Part shown: piece by piece, positions 34,208-44,405 of the stretch
How positions within the stretch are numbered: position 1 is the stretch's first letter
Layout of the letters: every line of letters starts with the position of its first letter
Assembly: GCA_959019775.1 (NCBI GenBank)
Contig: CAUEPS010000002.1
Span: 1-64,000 of the forward strand
Length of the DNA: 64,000 nucleotides
From: an uncultured Collinsella sp.
GTDB taxonomy: Bacteria > Actinomycetota > Coriobacteriia > Coriobacteriales > Coriobacteriaceae
Reading direction: 5' to 3'
Translations under genes and position numbers: made by a program
The notes under the pieces: generated by a model
Database searches by the model: none
What the model was told of the DNA's origin: nothing
The model's input: only the letters and a program-made list of their open reading frames with translations

Positions 34208-34912
34208 CTACGGGCGCGGCGGCACCAAAACATCGTAGCGAACGGCCTTGCCCGCAAGCTGATAGCTCGGCTTAACGCCGGCAAGCAGTGGCCCCTTCAC
34301 CGGCCGTTTGATAACGACCTTGCGCGGCCGCACCGCAAGCGCGGCTTCGACCAGCGCCCCCTCATCGGCACACGGCTGCTCCAGATGGTGCAAGAGTTGG
34401 AACTTCTTTTTAACCGCCGCGCTCTTGGTGCGCTCGGGAAACATGGGGTCCAGATACACCACGTCGGGAGCCGCGAGCTCGCCCTGCCCGATCAACTCAG
34501 CTGCATGGCGAAGGCCGGCAATACTGTCCTCGCCCGCATGTAAGCGCATGCGTGACACGGCAGCCGCAAGCGCCGGATCATCTGCCGCGCGATCCAGGGC
34601 ATCCTGAAGCAGCGCCGCGATCACGCAATCCTGCTCATACAGATCGACGGTAAAGCCCGCGGCCGCCAGCAGCAGCGAATCCTCGCCAAATCCTGCCGTG
34701 GCGTCAATCGCCCATGGGCTCTCGATGCCTTTTGCGCGCGCAGCCTTTACCAGCAGCTCTTGCTGCAGACGGCCCTGCTTGAGCCGCGGAAGCATGCGAG
34801 TATAATCGGCACGCAGTTCCATCGTGCCGTCGGTGAGCGTGAGGCCCTCGGACGTCCCGGTCAGCTCAAGCCCCGCGGCCCGAGCAATAGAAAAGGGATC
34901 GACGACGCCCAT
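34208..34912 (-). CDS. rsmJ: 16S rRNA (guanine(1516)-N(2))-methyltransferase-like protein
   Basis: 234-residue class I SAM methyltransferase of the RsmJ family. SAM motif I is DATAGFGEDS; the family-typical VVYLDPMFPERTKSAAVKKK carries the catalytic DPMFP; a C-terminal VVIKRPVKGPLL follows. These match RsmJ rather than generic methyltransferases. Start at 34912 follows AAGGAG. Upstream by 63 bases lies a small membrane-protein gene on the same strand, possibly cotranscribed. Confidence 0.85.
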   Translation of the reverse strand: MGVVDPFSIARAAGLELTGTSEGLTLTDGTMELRADYTRMLPRLKQGRLQQELLVKAARAKGIESPWAIDATAGFGEDSLLLAAAGFTVDLYEQDCVIAALLQDALDRAADDPALAAAVSRMRLHAGEDSIAGLRHAAELIGQGELAAPDVVYLDPMFPERTKSAAVKKKFQLLHHLEQPCADEGALVEAALAVRPRKVVIKRPVKGPLLAGVKPSYQLAGKAVRYDVLVPPRP

Positions 34913-34975
34913 GGGTACTCCTTAACAAGCAAAACGAATACGCGAGCGCCGTTCATGTCGGCACCCAACCGTCCG

Positions 34976-35119
34976 CTATTGTCCCACATGCGACAGGGCC
35001 CACAGCATCCCAATGCAAAGCACCGCCATCAATCCCGTGCACACGGCAGCGATCACAGAATCACCCATGCGCCTTCCCAACGACCGCGGCTCACGCACTT
35101 GCCCTGCTCCGTACATCAT
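34976..35119 (-). CDS. Small single-pass membrane protein (47 residues)
   Basis: ATGATG start directly after AAGGAGGAGCC, an excellent ribosome binding site. The product begins MMYGAGQVREPRSLGRRMGD, a basic N-terminal segment, followed by a hydrophobic helix (SVIAAVCTGLMAVLCIGMLW) and the tail ALSHVGQ. This is a typical small inner-membrane protein with a cytoplasmic basic head. No family recognised. It lies 63 bases upstream of rsmJ in the same direction. Support rests on the ribosome binding site, topology and intergenic position. Confidence 0.6.
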   Translation of the reverse strand: MMYGAGQVREPRSLGRRMGDSVIAAVCTGLMAVLCIGMLWALSHVGQ

Positions 35120-35348
35120 GGCTCCTCCTTGAGACCAGCTCCTTGTTACGGCCTCATCATCTCAGCGCCGCACATGAGCTGCCATCGATTTGCCTTACAG
35201 CTGGCTTTCCTTTTTGAAAGATTGCCCCGCACAGACGAGAAGCGCTTTCTGACACACACGCCGTCACGTTGAACTACAATGTGCTTCACGATATGTGCAG
35301 CATATGGGACGCGCCAGACTGGCAGCGCCCGCATTGAAAGGACTACCT

Positions 35349-35750
35349 ATGAGCGCCGCGCGCAAGACACTCAAAATCCTTGCCCTCATCTATTTTGTTT
35401 TGGGCATCGCCAACCTCGTCACTGGAATCGCCGGCGTCGCGACCGGCGGCCTCGATTCCACGTACGGGTCGAACGCCATGCTCGCCGCGGTCGTGATTAT
35501 CGCCAAGGGCCTCGTCGATCTCGCCGCGGGCGTTGCGGGCATCAAGGGTGCCAACAAGCCTTCGCAGGTAGACGGTGCGTTTAAGCTCGGTATTGTTGCC
35601 GCGGTCGCCACGCTTGCCAAGGCGGTTCTCACGCTTCCCGCGTTTGGCGGTGACGCCATCAACTATGGCGCCTTTGTCATCGTGGTCTACGACCTGTTCT
35701 TTGTTCAGCAGGCACACGCCGTTAAGGCCGAGAACAAGGACCGCCTGTAA
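35349..35750 (+). CDS. Small integral membrane protein, four predicted helices
   Basis: 133 residues with four hydrophobic segments (about 8-28, 38-62, 72-92, 98-118), Gly/Ala rich (LVTGIAGVATGGLDSTYG; DLAAGVAGIKGANKP) and a charged C-terminus ENKDRL. The two helix pairs look alike, hinting at an internal repeat. Unrecognised; resembles uncharacterised four-helix membrane proteins of Coriobacteriia. Start at 35349 follows GAAAGGA. TTGAAC and TATGTG 17 bases apart, about 70 bases upstream, could be its promoter. A terminator follows. Confidence 0.7.
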   Translation: MSAARKTLKILALIYFVLGIANLVTGIAGVATGGLDSTYGSNAMLAAVVIIAKGLVDLAAGVAGIKGANKPSQVDGAFKLGIVAAVATLAKAVLTLPAFGGDAINYGAFVIVVYDLFFVQQAHAVKAENKDRL

Positions 35751-35788
35751 GCGCTCGCTTCTCATAACCTCTGCAGCCAAGCAACTAA

Positions 35789-35824
35789 AAAGGGCCAATC
35801 GCGCATCTCCGCGGTCGGCCCTTT
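35789..35824 (+). terminator. Terminator after the four-helix membrane protein
   Basis: 15-bp stem AAAGGGCCAATCGCG / CGCGGTCGGCCCTTT with wobble pairs, 6-base loop. Confidence 0.75.
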
Positions 35825-35840
35825 ACGTTTGCCCAGATAA

Positions 35841-35877
35841 AACCTACCAAAATAAACCTGTCCCTTTTTGGCAGGTT
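35841..35877. repeat. Hairpin repeat, AAATAAACCTGTCCC family (copy 2)
   Basis: AACCTACCAAAA pairs with TTTTGGCAGGTT around AAACCTGTCCC. Matches 15272-15306 nearly base for base. It ends one base before the rlmA-like stop codon. Confidence 0.75.
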
Positions 35878-35878
35878 G

Positions 35879-36694
35879 TTAGCTGTGGCGGTACTCGGCG
35901 ATGATGAAGTCGATGTCGGTTTGAAGGGTATCCAAGTTTGCCAGGCGCTCTTTATCGGCAGGGCGCGTGCGGTAGTAGTACGGCGTCATTTGGAACACCG
36001 CCTCGATGTCGGCCTGGGTCTGAAGCGTAATATTCGCAGATACCCGCTGCGTTCCGACCAACTCGAGCTCGGTGGTCTTCGGCAGCTTCTCATCGTTAAG
36101 GTACGGCGTGTCGTAGAGCACCTCTTTGAGCCCAAAGAGATGACGAGCACCCGGTACCACGGTATAGAGTGAACCCTCTGGCGCCAGCACGCGGGCAAAT
36201 TCGCGCTCGTTAAAGGGAGCGAAGAGCTCGGTCACCATATCGAAGGCGCCATCAGCCACGGGGATGTCCTTCATGTTGGCCACGAAGTAGGTCGCATCGC
36301 CGCGCTTGGCGGCAAGGCGCACCATCTCTTTGCCCAAATCGAACCCGTAAGCGTCCACGCCCGGCACCGCGCCCATGGCACTGGTGTAGTAGCCCTCGCC
36401 GCAGCAAATATCGAGCAGCGTCATGGAGCCATTCGTAGACGCGGCGCGCCCAGACGCCTGTTTGCGCACCAGTTCGACCATCGCATCGCACAACGGCGCA
36501 TAGTAACCGCGGTTCAAAAAGTCACGACGGCTGCGCGCCTGTGACTTGGGATCGCCCATAGAGTCGCCGCTCTTGGACGAGCGCAGTAGGTACAGATAGC
36601 CCTCGCGCGCACGGTCAAACCGGTGTCCGCCCGCGCATGCAGCACCGCGCTCGTTATCCGCCAGTGGCTCATGGCAAACGGGACACAACAACAT
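35879..36694 (-). CDS. RlmA-like 23S rRNA (guanine-N1)-methyltransferase
   Basis: 271 residues. N-terminal zinc site C4-PVC7 ... C20-x3-H24, as in RlmA(I)/TlrB. This is followed by the RlmA signature region GDSMGDPKSQARSRRDFLNR and SAM motif I LLDICCGEGYYT. The C-terminal part includes MTPYYYRT, another RlmA hallmark. It methylates G745 or G748 in helix 35 of 23S rRNA; TlrB members confer macrolide resistance, but this cannot be decided here. Start at 36694 follows AAGGAG. A hairpin repeat lies directly after its stop. Confidence 0.87.
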   Translation of the reverse strand: MLLCPVCHEPLADNERGAACAGGHRFDRAREGYLYLLRSSKSGDSMGDPKSQARSRRDFLNRGYYAPLCDAMVELVRKQASGRAASTNGSMTLLDICCGEGYYTSAMGAVPGVDAYGFDLGKEMVRLAAKRGDATYFVANMKDIPVADGAFDMVTELFAPFNEREFARVLAPEGSLYTVVPGARHLFGLKEVLYDTPYLNDEKLPKTTELELVGTQRVSANITLQTQADIEAVFQMTPYYYRTRPADKERLANLDTLQTDIDFIIAEYRHS

Positions 36695-36750
36695 GGCAAC
36701 TCCTTAGCGCGAACAACACAACGCCCACCATTGTCGCACGCCTTCCCCAC

Positions 36751-36808
36751 CTAGTCATTGGGGACGTTCTTGAAGGACTAGTCGTTTAAGAACGTCCCCA
36801 ATGACTAG
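36751..36808. repeat. Hairpin repeat, GTCATTGGGGACGTTCTT family (copy 1)
   Basis: Perfect 21-bp inverted repeat (36751-36771 with 36788-36808) and 16-base loop, itself containing ACTAGTC. It lies in the divergent gap between the rlmA-like and MATE genes. Related copies at 51363 and 62644. Confidence 0.85.
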
Positions 36809-36872
36809 TCGATTAGGAGTATCATCATCTGCGCAAATAAGCACGAAAGAGCATATTAGAGATTGAGAGCGT

Positions 36873-38255
36873 ATGGCTGACACCGTATCTAAGCACATTG
36901 ACATGACCACCGGCTCGCTGTGGCGCAATATTCCCCTGTTCGCCTTCCCCGTGGCCGCCACGAGCATCTTGGAGCAGCTGTCGAACCTCATCGCCACGGT
37001 CATCATCGGTAATTTCTCGGGCGACCAGGGAACCCTCGCCATGGCGGCGGTCGGCTCCAATGTTCCGCTTACCAGTCTTATGCTCAACCTGTTTATTGGC
37101 ATGTCGCTTGGCTCCAACGTGGTCATCGCCAACGCTATCGGCCGCAACGATCAGAACATGGTCAAACGCGCCGTCCATACCTCGATTTTAATGGCGCTCG
37201 TGGGCTTTGTCGTCATCGCGCTGGGCGAGATCTTTGCCGAGCCCATGCTCGCCGCGCTCAACGTTCCTGCCGAAACCATGCCGCTCGCTTCGCTCTACCT
37301 GCGCGTCTTTTTGCTCAGCATGCCCTCGATCTTGCTCTACAACTTTGAGGCCGCGATCTTCCGCTCCATCGGCATCACCCGCATGCCGCTGCAGGCGCTT
37401 GCCGTGTCCACCGTCCTCAACATTGGCCTGGATCTCATCTTTGTCCCCATACTCCACTGGGGTGTCGCGGGCGTCGCCATCGCCACCGCCATCGCCTACA
37501 CCGTCAGCGCCACCACACTCTTTATCCGCCTGCTCAAGACCGACTCCGTCGTCCGCGTCACCCCACGCGACTTGGCTATCGACCCCGTCGCCCTCAAGCG
37601 CATCGTCAAGATCGGCCTGCCCGCCGGCATCCAAAGTGCCGTCTTTGCCGTCGCCAACATCATCATCCAGTCCGCCATTAACAGCCTGGGCACCGAGGTC
37701 ATGGCGGCATCGAGCGCCGCCATGAGCCTGGAGTACGTGTGCTACAACCTGCTCAACAGCTTTAGCCAGGCGTGCACCACCTTTGTGGGACAAAACCACG
37801 GTGCCCGCCAGATTGATCGCTGCACCAAAACGCTCAAGGTCTGCCTAGTCGAAGGCGGTATCGTTGCGCTCACCACGATCATCGTTATTGTCGGCCTGGG
37901 GCGCGAGATCTTGTCGCTCTTTAACAGCGATCCCAACATCGTCTCGATCGGCTATATCCGCGTGTGTTCGATCTTCCCGGCGTACGCCTTTAGCATGTTC
38001 TACGAAAACATGTCAGGCTACCTGCGCGGCTTTGGTATCTCGCTCACGCCCGCCCTCATCACCATGATCTGCGTCTGCGGCATCCGCTTCTATTGGGTGT
38101 TCTGCGTGTTCCCGCACTTCCGCACCTTTGCGAACATCATGATGGTCTACCCCATCAGCCTGGGCACCACGGCGTTCTTTATGGTCGTAGCGGTACTACT
38201 CTGCCACCCGGCACGCACCTATCGTGTCACCCAAGCCAAAGCGACAGTCCGCTAA
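36873..38255 (+). CDS. MATE-family efflux transporter
   Basis: 460-residue antiporter with the two-fold MATE repeat, about 12 helices. Typical pieces are MTTGSLWRNIPLFAFPVAAT at the N-terminus, the NLIATVIIGNF and GMSLGSNVVIANAIGRND segments, and the second-half FSQACTTFVGQNHGARQ. DinF/NorM-like families export drugs or metabolites using Na+ or H+; the substrate here is unknown. ATG 36873 has only a weak AGAG upstream. Sits 65 bases after a hairpin repeat and converges on a LysR gene. Confidence 0.9.
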   Translation: MADTVSKHIDMTTGSLWRNIPLFAFPVAATSILEQLSNLIATVIIGNFSGDQGTLAMAAVGSNVPLTSLMLNLFIGMSLGSNVVIANAIGRNDQNMVKRAVHTSILMALVGFVVIALGEIFAEPMLAALNVPAETMPLASLYLRVFLLSMPSILLYNFEAAIFRSIGITRMPLQALAVSTVLNIGLDLIFVPILHWGVAGVAIATAIAYTVSATTLFIRLLKTDSVVRVTPRDLAIDPVALKRIVKIGLPAGIQSAVFAVANIIIQSAINSLGTEVMAASSAAMSLEYVCYNLLNSFSQACTTFVGQNHGARQIDRCTKTLKVCLVEGGIVALTTIIVIVGLGREILSLFNSDPNIVSIGYIRVCSIFPAYAFSMFYENMSGYLRGFGISLTPALITMICVCGIRFYWVFCVFPHFRTFANIMMVYPISLGTTAFFMVVAVLLCHPARTYRVTQAKATVR

Positions 38256-38282
38256 ACGCCGCACTCAACGCCACGCCAGTCA

Positions 38283-39149
38283 TTAATTGACAATATGCGA
38301 GCTCATATAGTCGATAAAACGCCTCGTGGCGATGGGCATGGTGTCCCAGCTGCGCCAGGCGGCCACCACATCGCGCGAGGGGGCATGCACGATGGGACGT
38401 ACGCGAATATCGGCCCGCATGCCTTCGACGGTACGGCGATACAGCATACTCACACCTAGGCCCTCCTCCACCATCGCCATGATGGTGTAGTCGTCGGTCA
38501 CCTCGCTCGTCACGTGCGGCGACAGCCCATGCGCCGCGAATGCATCGAGCACCAGGCTCTGTTCGCCCTCATCCAGCAGCACAAACGGCTCGGACGCTAA
38601 GTCGGTGAGCGTCACCTTTTCCTTTGCCGTCAGTGGATGCGCGGCCGGCAACAATGCTACCAACTCGTCGTGATAGACCACGCGCTTCTCGAGCCCAGCG
38701 GTAAATCCACGTGCTGTAAAGCAAAAGTCAACCACGCCATCGTGCACCCACTGGGCGTTGCGCGTGTAATCGCCCTGCTTGAGGGTAAAGCGTACGCCAG
38801 GATGCAGCGCACCAAAGTCGCGGATCACACGCGGCAGCACGGTACGACTCACATTGGTAAACGTCGCGATGCGAATATCGGTCGACGAAAGCCCCAGCAG
38901 CTCCTGGCGCTTGCCCTCGAGCTCGGCCTCGGCGGTCACGATCTGGCGCAGGTACGGCAGATATTGTTTGCCGTCGCGCGTAAGCGAAACGCCCTGCTTA
39001 CCGCGCTCGATAAGCGTGGTACCCAGCTCGCGCTCGAGCGCCTTAACGGCCTGGCTCACCGCACTTTGCGTATAGCCCAGCTCGTCGGCCGCACGTTTCA
39101 GGCTGCCGCAATCGACCACCATGCAAACAATCTGATACCGCGATGCCAT
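38283..39149 (-). CDS. LysR-family transcriptional regulator
   Basis: 288 residues. HTH in residues 1-60 (YQIVCMVVDCGSLKRAADEL, then QSAVSQAVKALE) and an effector-binding domain after about 85. Divergent from the EamA transporter at 39307 with a 157-base shared region. LysR genes commonly regulate the divergently oriented neighbour, so control of that exporter is a reasonable inference. The shared gap has AT-rich stretches (AACGTTTTGC and TAGCATTTCTTAATC) where an operator could lie, but no clear dyad was found. Confidence 0.87.
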   Translation of the reverse strand: MASRYQIVCMVVDCGSLKRAADELGYTQSAVSQAVKALERELGTTLIERGKQGVSLTRDGKQYLPYLRQIVTAEAELEGKRQELLGLSSTDIRIATFTNVSRTVLPRVIRDFGALHPGVRFTLKQGDYTRNAQWVHDGVVDFCFTARGFTAGLEKRVVYHDELVALLPAAHPLTAKEKVTLTDLASEPFVLLDEGEQSLVLDAFAAHGLSPHVTSEVTDDYTIMAMVEEGLGVSMLYRRTVEGMRADIRVRPIVHAPSRDVVAAWRSWDTMPIATRRFIDYMSSHIVN

Positions 39150-39306
39150 CGTGCCTCCACATCAATGCAGCCGTAAAACGTTTTGCAAGGGCTTTTTTGC
39201 CAACATTAGCATTTCTTAATCATACTGAAGATACATTCGCTTTACTACATCTAATTCTGGGAGCAGAATCCTTTTTGCGAAACCGTTCTGTAACAAAAGG
39301 AGTCCC

Positions 39307-40209
39307 ATGGACCGCAAAAAAGCAATCGCGCTCTCATTTTCCGTTCCCGTCGCATGGGGCTTTTCGTACCCCCTCATGAAGATCGGTATGGACAGCATGA
39401 ACGCCACGAGCATCGTCGCGCTACGCTGCATCATCGCCTTTGTGGTCTGCCTGCTGCTCTTCCACAAGCGCGCTTTCCGCATCAACCGCGACCTTATGGT
39501 CCGTGCCGCCATCATCGGCGCCATTATGGCAACCGAGCTCACCTGCATGTGCCTGGGCTCCAGCCTCACCTCTGCCTCCACTGCCGGCTTTTTGCAGAGC
39601 CTGACGGTCGTGATCGTGCCGTTTGCCAACGCCGCCCTGCTGCGTCGTGCCCCCGAGCGCAAGGTGCTCGTCGGCACGGCTATCGTCACCTGCGGCATGC
39701 TGCTACTCTCGGGCGCCGACTTCACCAGCCTGAACCCGGGCGCGCTCATCATGCTGCTCTCCGCCTTTATCTATGCCAGCCACATTATCGTGGCCAAGCG
39801 CTTTGTCGAAGAAGTCGATCCGCTTGCTCTGGGCGTTTGGCAGCTGGGCTTCGGCGGCTTGTTCTCGGGCATCGCTGCATTCACCTTTGGCGGCTTCACG
39901 CTTCCCGGCACGCCCAGCGAGATCGTCGTTGTCGTCGCGCTCGCACTCATCTGCTCCGCCTACGGCTTTATCACTCAGACACTCGTGCAGCCCCACGTGC
40001 CCGCCGAGACCACCGGCTTCGCCTTCTCGCTCGAGCCGGTCTGCTCCGCCGTCTTCTCGTTCTTCCTGGTTGGCGAGGTCCTGAGCCCCATCGCCTTCTT
40101 TGGCGCCGCCCTCATCCTCACCGGCGTCATGGTGGCAACCGTCGAGCTTCCGCGCCTTCGCGCACATGGACAGGCTCGCATGGCAGGGGCGCCCGAGCGC
40201 GTCTCGTAG
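39307..40209 (+). CDS. EamA/DMT-family transporter
   Basis: 300 residues, ten predicted helices in two EamA repeats. First repeat starts AIALSFSVPVAWGFSYPLMK; second ends with the typical LEPVCSAVFSFFLVGE segment. Family members export amino acids or metabolites, or act as permeases of unknown direction. AAAGGAG precedes the ATG at 39307. Divergent from a LysR regulator. It is one of two intact EamA proteins in the window, besides the remnant at 33-284. A small TAAAGGC/GCCTTTA hairpin (40236-40258) lies downstream. Confidence 0.9.
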   Translation: MDRKKAIALSFSVPVAWGFSYPLMKIGMDSMNATSIVALRCIIAFVVCLLLFHKRAFRINRDLMVRAAIIGAIMATELTCMCLGSSLTSASTAGFLQSLTVVIVPFANAALLRRAPERKVLVGTAIVTCGMLLLSGADFTSLNPGALIMLLSAFIYASHIIVAKRFVEEVDPLALGVWQLGFGGLFSGIAAFTFGGFTLPGTPSEIVVVVALALICSAYGFITQTLVQPHVPAETTGFAFSLEPVCSAVFSFFLVGEVLSPIAFFGAALILTGVMVATVELPRLRAHGQARMAGAPERVS

Positions 40210-40297
40210 ACCCCACTCTTCATACAGCCGTAGCATAAAGGCAACCGGTGCGCCTTTACAATAGATGCAAACAGAGCATCTGCCATAAAGGAGCCCC

Positions 40298-41023
40298 ATG
40301 GACACCGCAACTTGCGATCGCAACATAGCAACTTGGTTGGGCGATGCGCCACAGCCGGTACGTGACACTACGAACCAGCTGCTCGAGCGTATCGCCCTTT
40401 TGCGTGCCGAGCAGATCATCTACCCGGCACAAGACGACATCCTCAATGCCCTCGCCTACACGCCTGCAGACCAGGTCAAAGTTGTCATTTTGGGTCAAGA
40501 CCCCTATCACGGACCCAACCAGGCCATGGGACTGTCGTTTTCGGTCCCCGCGACGCAAACCAAGTTGCCGCCGAGTCTGCGCAACATCTATAAGGAACTC
40601 AAAGCCGATCTGGGTTGCCCCATTCCCGCCACGGGAGACCTAACACCATGGGCACAACAGGGCGTCCTGCTCCTCAACACTACGCTCACCGTGCGCGAGC
40701 ATGCCGCCAACTCGCACGCCAAGCTGGGCTGGAGCACGCTCACCGACTACGTTATCGAACGCTGCTGCCAGCTGCCCCAGCCGGTAGTCTTTTTGGCATG
40801 GGGTCGCTTTGCCCAGCAAATGGTCGAAGGCAAGCTCGTCGCAACTGGTGCGGGCAAGGCAACCGGCAAGTTCTGCCTGGCCTCTACACACCCCTCGCCG
40901 CTTTCGGCCAACCGTGCCACGGCAGAACTCCCCGCCTTTATGGGGTCGCGCCCCTTCTCGGCAGCCAATCGGCTACTCGAACAGCACGGCTCGACCCCCG
41001 TCAACTGGACTTGCCTCGACTAA
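40298..41023 (+). CDS. ung: Uracil-DNA glycosylase, family 1
   Basis: 241 residues. Catalytic water-activating loop GQDPYHGPNQ and the Leu-loop HPSPLSANR are both present, with LLLNTTLTV in between, so this is an active family-1 UDG that excises uracil from DNA. AAAGGAG lies upstream of ATG 40298. It follows the EamA gene by 88 bases; a small hairpin in the gap and a possible -10 (TACAAT) suggest its own promoter. Strong terminator downstream. Confidence 0.95.
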   Translation: MDTATCDRNIATWLGDAPQPVRDTTNQLLERIALLRAEQIIYPAQDDILNALAYTPADQVKVVILGQDPYHGPNQAMGLSFSVPATQTKLPPSLRNIYKELKADLGCPIPATGDLTPWAQQGVLLLNTTLTVREHAANSHAKLGWSTLTDYVIERCCQLPQPVVFLAWGRFAQQMVEGKLVATGAGKATGKFCLASTHPSPLSANRATAELPAFMGSRPFSAANRLLEQHGSTPVNWTCLD

Positions 41024-41037
41024 AAATCGATACATCA

Positions 41038-41077
41038 AAAATGCGCCCGACGGCAATCTTGCCATCGGGCGCATTTT
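41038..41077. terminator. Bidirectional terminator between ung and the SDR gene
   Basis: 13-bp stem AAAATGCGCCCGA / TCGGGCGCATTTT flanked by A- and T-runs, between convergent genes. Confidence 0.9.
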
Positions 41078-41078
41078 G

Positions 41079-41759
41079 CTACTCGGGCCAGATAAACTGG
41101 GTACGGCCGGCCTCGCCGCCATCGATCAGCAGGCTCTGCCCGGTCATAAACCGGTTGGTCACGCCCACAAAGTAGATCCACTCGGCGATCTCTTGGGCAG
41201 TGGCCCAGCGCCTAAGCGGCGTGAGCTCCATAATCTGGCTCCACAGGTGTTCGTCTTCCATCACGCAACGGTTGAGCGGCGTGATAACGCCACCCGGGTC
41301 CACACTGTTGGCGATAGCCTGCGGTGCCAGGCGGTTTGCAAGGTTCTTGGTGTAGGCGATAACGCCGCCCTTGCTGGCGGCATAGGCGGGAAACTCCGAT
41401 CCCGTATGCCCGCTCGCCGACCCCACATTGACCACGGATCTGATAGCCGGCGCCGGCTTGGCGGCAAGCCCCTCCCCCACAAAGGCGTAGCACTCGGTCA
41501 CGTTGATGGTGCCACACAGGTTGGCGGCGATATCATCGGCCGAATCCTGCGTACCGGCAACGTTCACGATTACCTGGGGCTCAAGATCGCCTGGAAACGA
41601 GTCCGGCTCGCGGACATCAACGATCAGATGGCGGTAGCGCTCGTGTTCGATCGCCGCCGGCAAAAGATCAAAGCCAACGACCTCGTGGCCCTCGTCTAAA
41701 AAACGCTGCACGCATGCGGCTCCGATACCGCCCGAAGCGCCCGTGATCAAAACCCGCAT
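41079..41759 (-). CDS. Short-chain dehydrogenase/reductase
   Basis: 226-residue NAD(P)-dependent oxidoreductase. Cofactor motif TGASGGIG at 6-13, NVAG at 66-69, catalytic Ser (114 or 116), Y126 and K130 (YAASK), and D31 after strand 2, which favours NAD(H). Short for the family. Resembles hydroxysteroid dehydrogenase-type SDRs, including 3-alpha-HSDHs that are known from Collinsella and relatives, but substrate specificity cannot be read from the sequence. Start at 41759 follows AAGGAG. Follows the transporter gene by nine bases on the same strand, so they may form an operon. Confidence 0.82.
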   Translation of the reverse strand: MRVLITGASGGIGAACVQRFLDEGHEVVGFDLLPAAIEHERYRHLIVDVREPDSFPGDLEPQVIVNVAGTQDSADDIAANLCGTINVTECYAFVGEGLAAKPAPAIRSVVNVGSASGHTGSEFPAYAASKGGVIAYTKNLANRLAPQAIANSVDPGGVITPLNRCVMEDEHLWSQIMELTPLRRWATAQEIAEWIYFVGVTNRFMTGQSLLIDGGEAGRTQFIWPE

Positions 41760-41768
41760 ACTTGCTCC

Positions 41769-42491
41769 TTAGGCGGTTGCGTGGCGCTCGAGGTACTCGG
41801 AGCCCACGTTCTCGCGCTCCCAGCCGCGCACGACCTTGTAGCCCACGGGGCTCAGGAAGACCTCGCACAGCAGCTCGGCAACAGCGCCGGTCAGCGAGCA
41901 CATAAGAACCTGCACCCAGGTCCAACCAAAGAACGTGTGGCTCACCACAATGGCAAAGACCAGGTTGTCGATAAACTGGCCAACACCCGTAGACACATAG
42001 GAACGGAAGGCAAAGCTCGCAAAGTTATTCTTTTTGAGCATACGGCCGAGCGACTGGTTGAGCGTGGAGTTAACCACGGCAGAAACGAGCATTGCCAGCG
42101 AAGAGCCCAGCACCACGTACCAGGTGCCGCCGATGGTGGCGTTAAGGGCAGTGTTGACCTCGATCATGCCCGTGTCGTAGTAGGCGCCCCACATGCCGGG
42201 CGTGAGCGAGCATGCCCAAAAGCACAGGCTCACGGCCAGGTTGACCAGCAGCGCGAGGATAGAGATTTTGATGGATGCCTTGGCGCCAAAGCGCTTGCAG
42301 ATCATGTCCTGGCACAAAAACGAAACCCAGCTCACCACAAAGCCGCAATCGAGCGCCAGATACGGCAGGCTGATAAGCTCCTTGTTGGCCAGCAGGTTCA
42401 TCATGATGACACTCACGAAAAACAGCGAAACCGTTGCCGCGGGAATGCTCCGCAACAGGACCTTGTAGTCCTCCATGACCTTCTTGATCAT
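41769..42491 (-). CDS. VUT-family (YhhQ-type) queuosine precursor transporter
   Basis: 240 residues, six or seven hydrophobic segments. Characteristic parts of the YhhQ/DUF165 family are VSVIMMNLLANKELISLPYL, LCQDMICKRFGAKASIK and VGQFIDNLVFAIVV. Members import queuine or preQ0/preQ1. Start at 42491 follows AAAGGAG; the 48-codon extension upstream crosses the prfC terminator. No preQ1 riboswitch could be recognised in the leader. Upstream of the SDR gene on the same strand. Confidence 0.82.
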   Translation of the reverse strand: MIKKVMEDYKVLLRSIPAATVSLFFVSVIMMNLLANKELISLPYLALDCGFVVSWVSFLCQDMICKRFGAKASIKISILALLVNLAVSLCFWACSLTPGMWGAYYDTGMIEVNTALNATIGGTWYVVLGSSLAMLVSAVVNSTLNQSLGRMLKKNNFASFAFRSYVSTGVGQFIDNLVFAIVVSHTFFGWTWVQVLMCSLTGAVAELLCEVFLSPVGYKVVRGWERENVGSEYLERHATA

Positions 42492-42611
42492 TATGTACTC
42501 CTTTGGTTTTAGGTTTAACGAGCAGGATATCGGACCCGAACTGCTCGGACGCCCCGGTCTTGAGACGACGGTGGGTATGATAGCCGCTCGCGCGGCATAA
42601 GGCAAACAAAC

Positions 42612-42641
42612 GGCGCGGCAGCCCCACAGGACCACCGCGCC
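42612..42641 (-). terminator. Terminator after prfC
   Basis: On the minus strand GGCGCGG and CCGCGCC pair around a 16-base loop, followed by GTTTGTTTG. Confidence 0.6.
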
Positions 42642-42647
42642 AATGCG

Positions 42648-44261
<1,614 letters not shown>

Positions 44262-44405
44262 GCGGATCCTTTCTTGCATTAAGTGCATTACGTCGATGTA
44301 ACCGTACTATTGTAGCCGCGAAATCTCGGCATAGGGCACCTATCAGGACAAATTCATCAGTTGGGGCCTAGGGTAGCAGTCGATGGCGACACTCCGCAGC
44401 AGTTT

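Noticed and set aside
42492..42611. Possible preQ1 riboswitch before the queuosine-type transporter
   Set aside because: No match to the preQ1-I, -II or -III core sequences in the leader.
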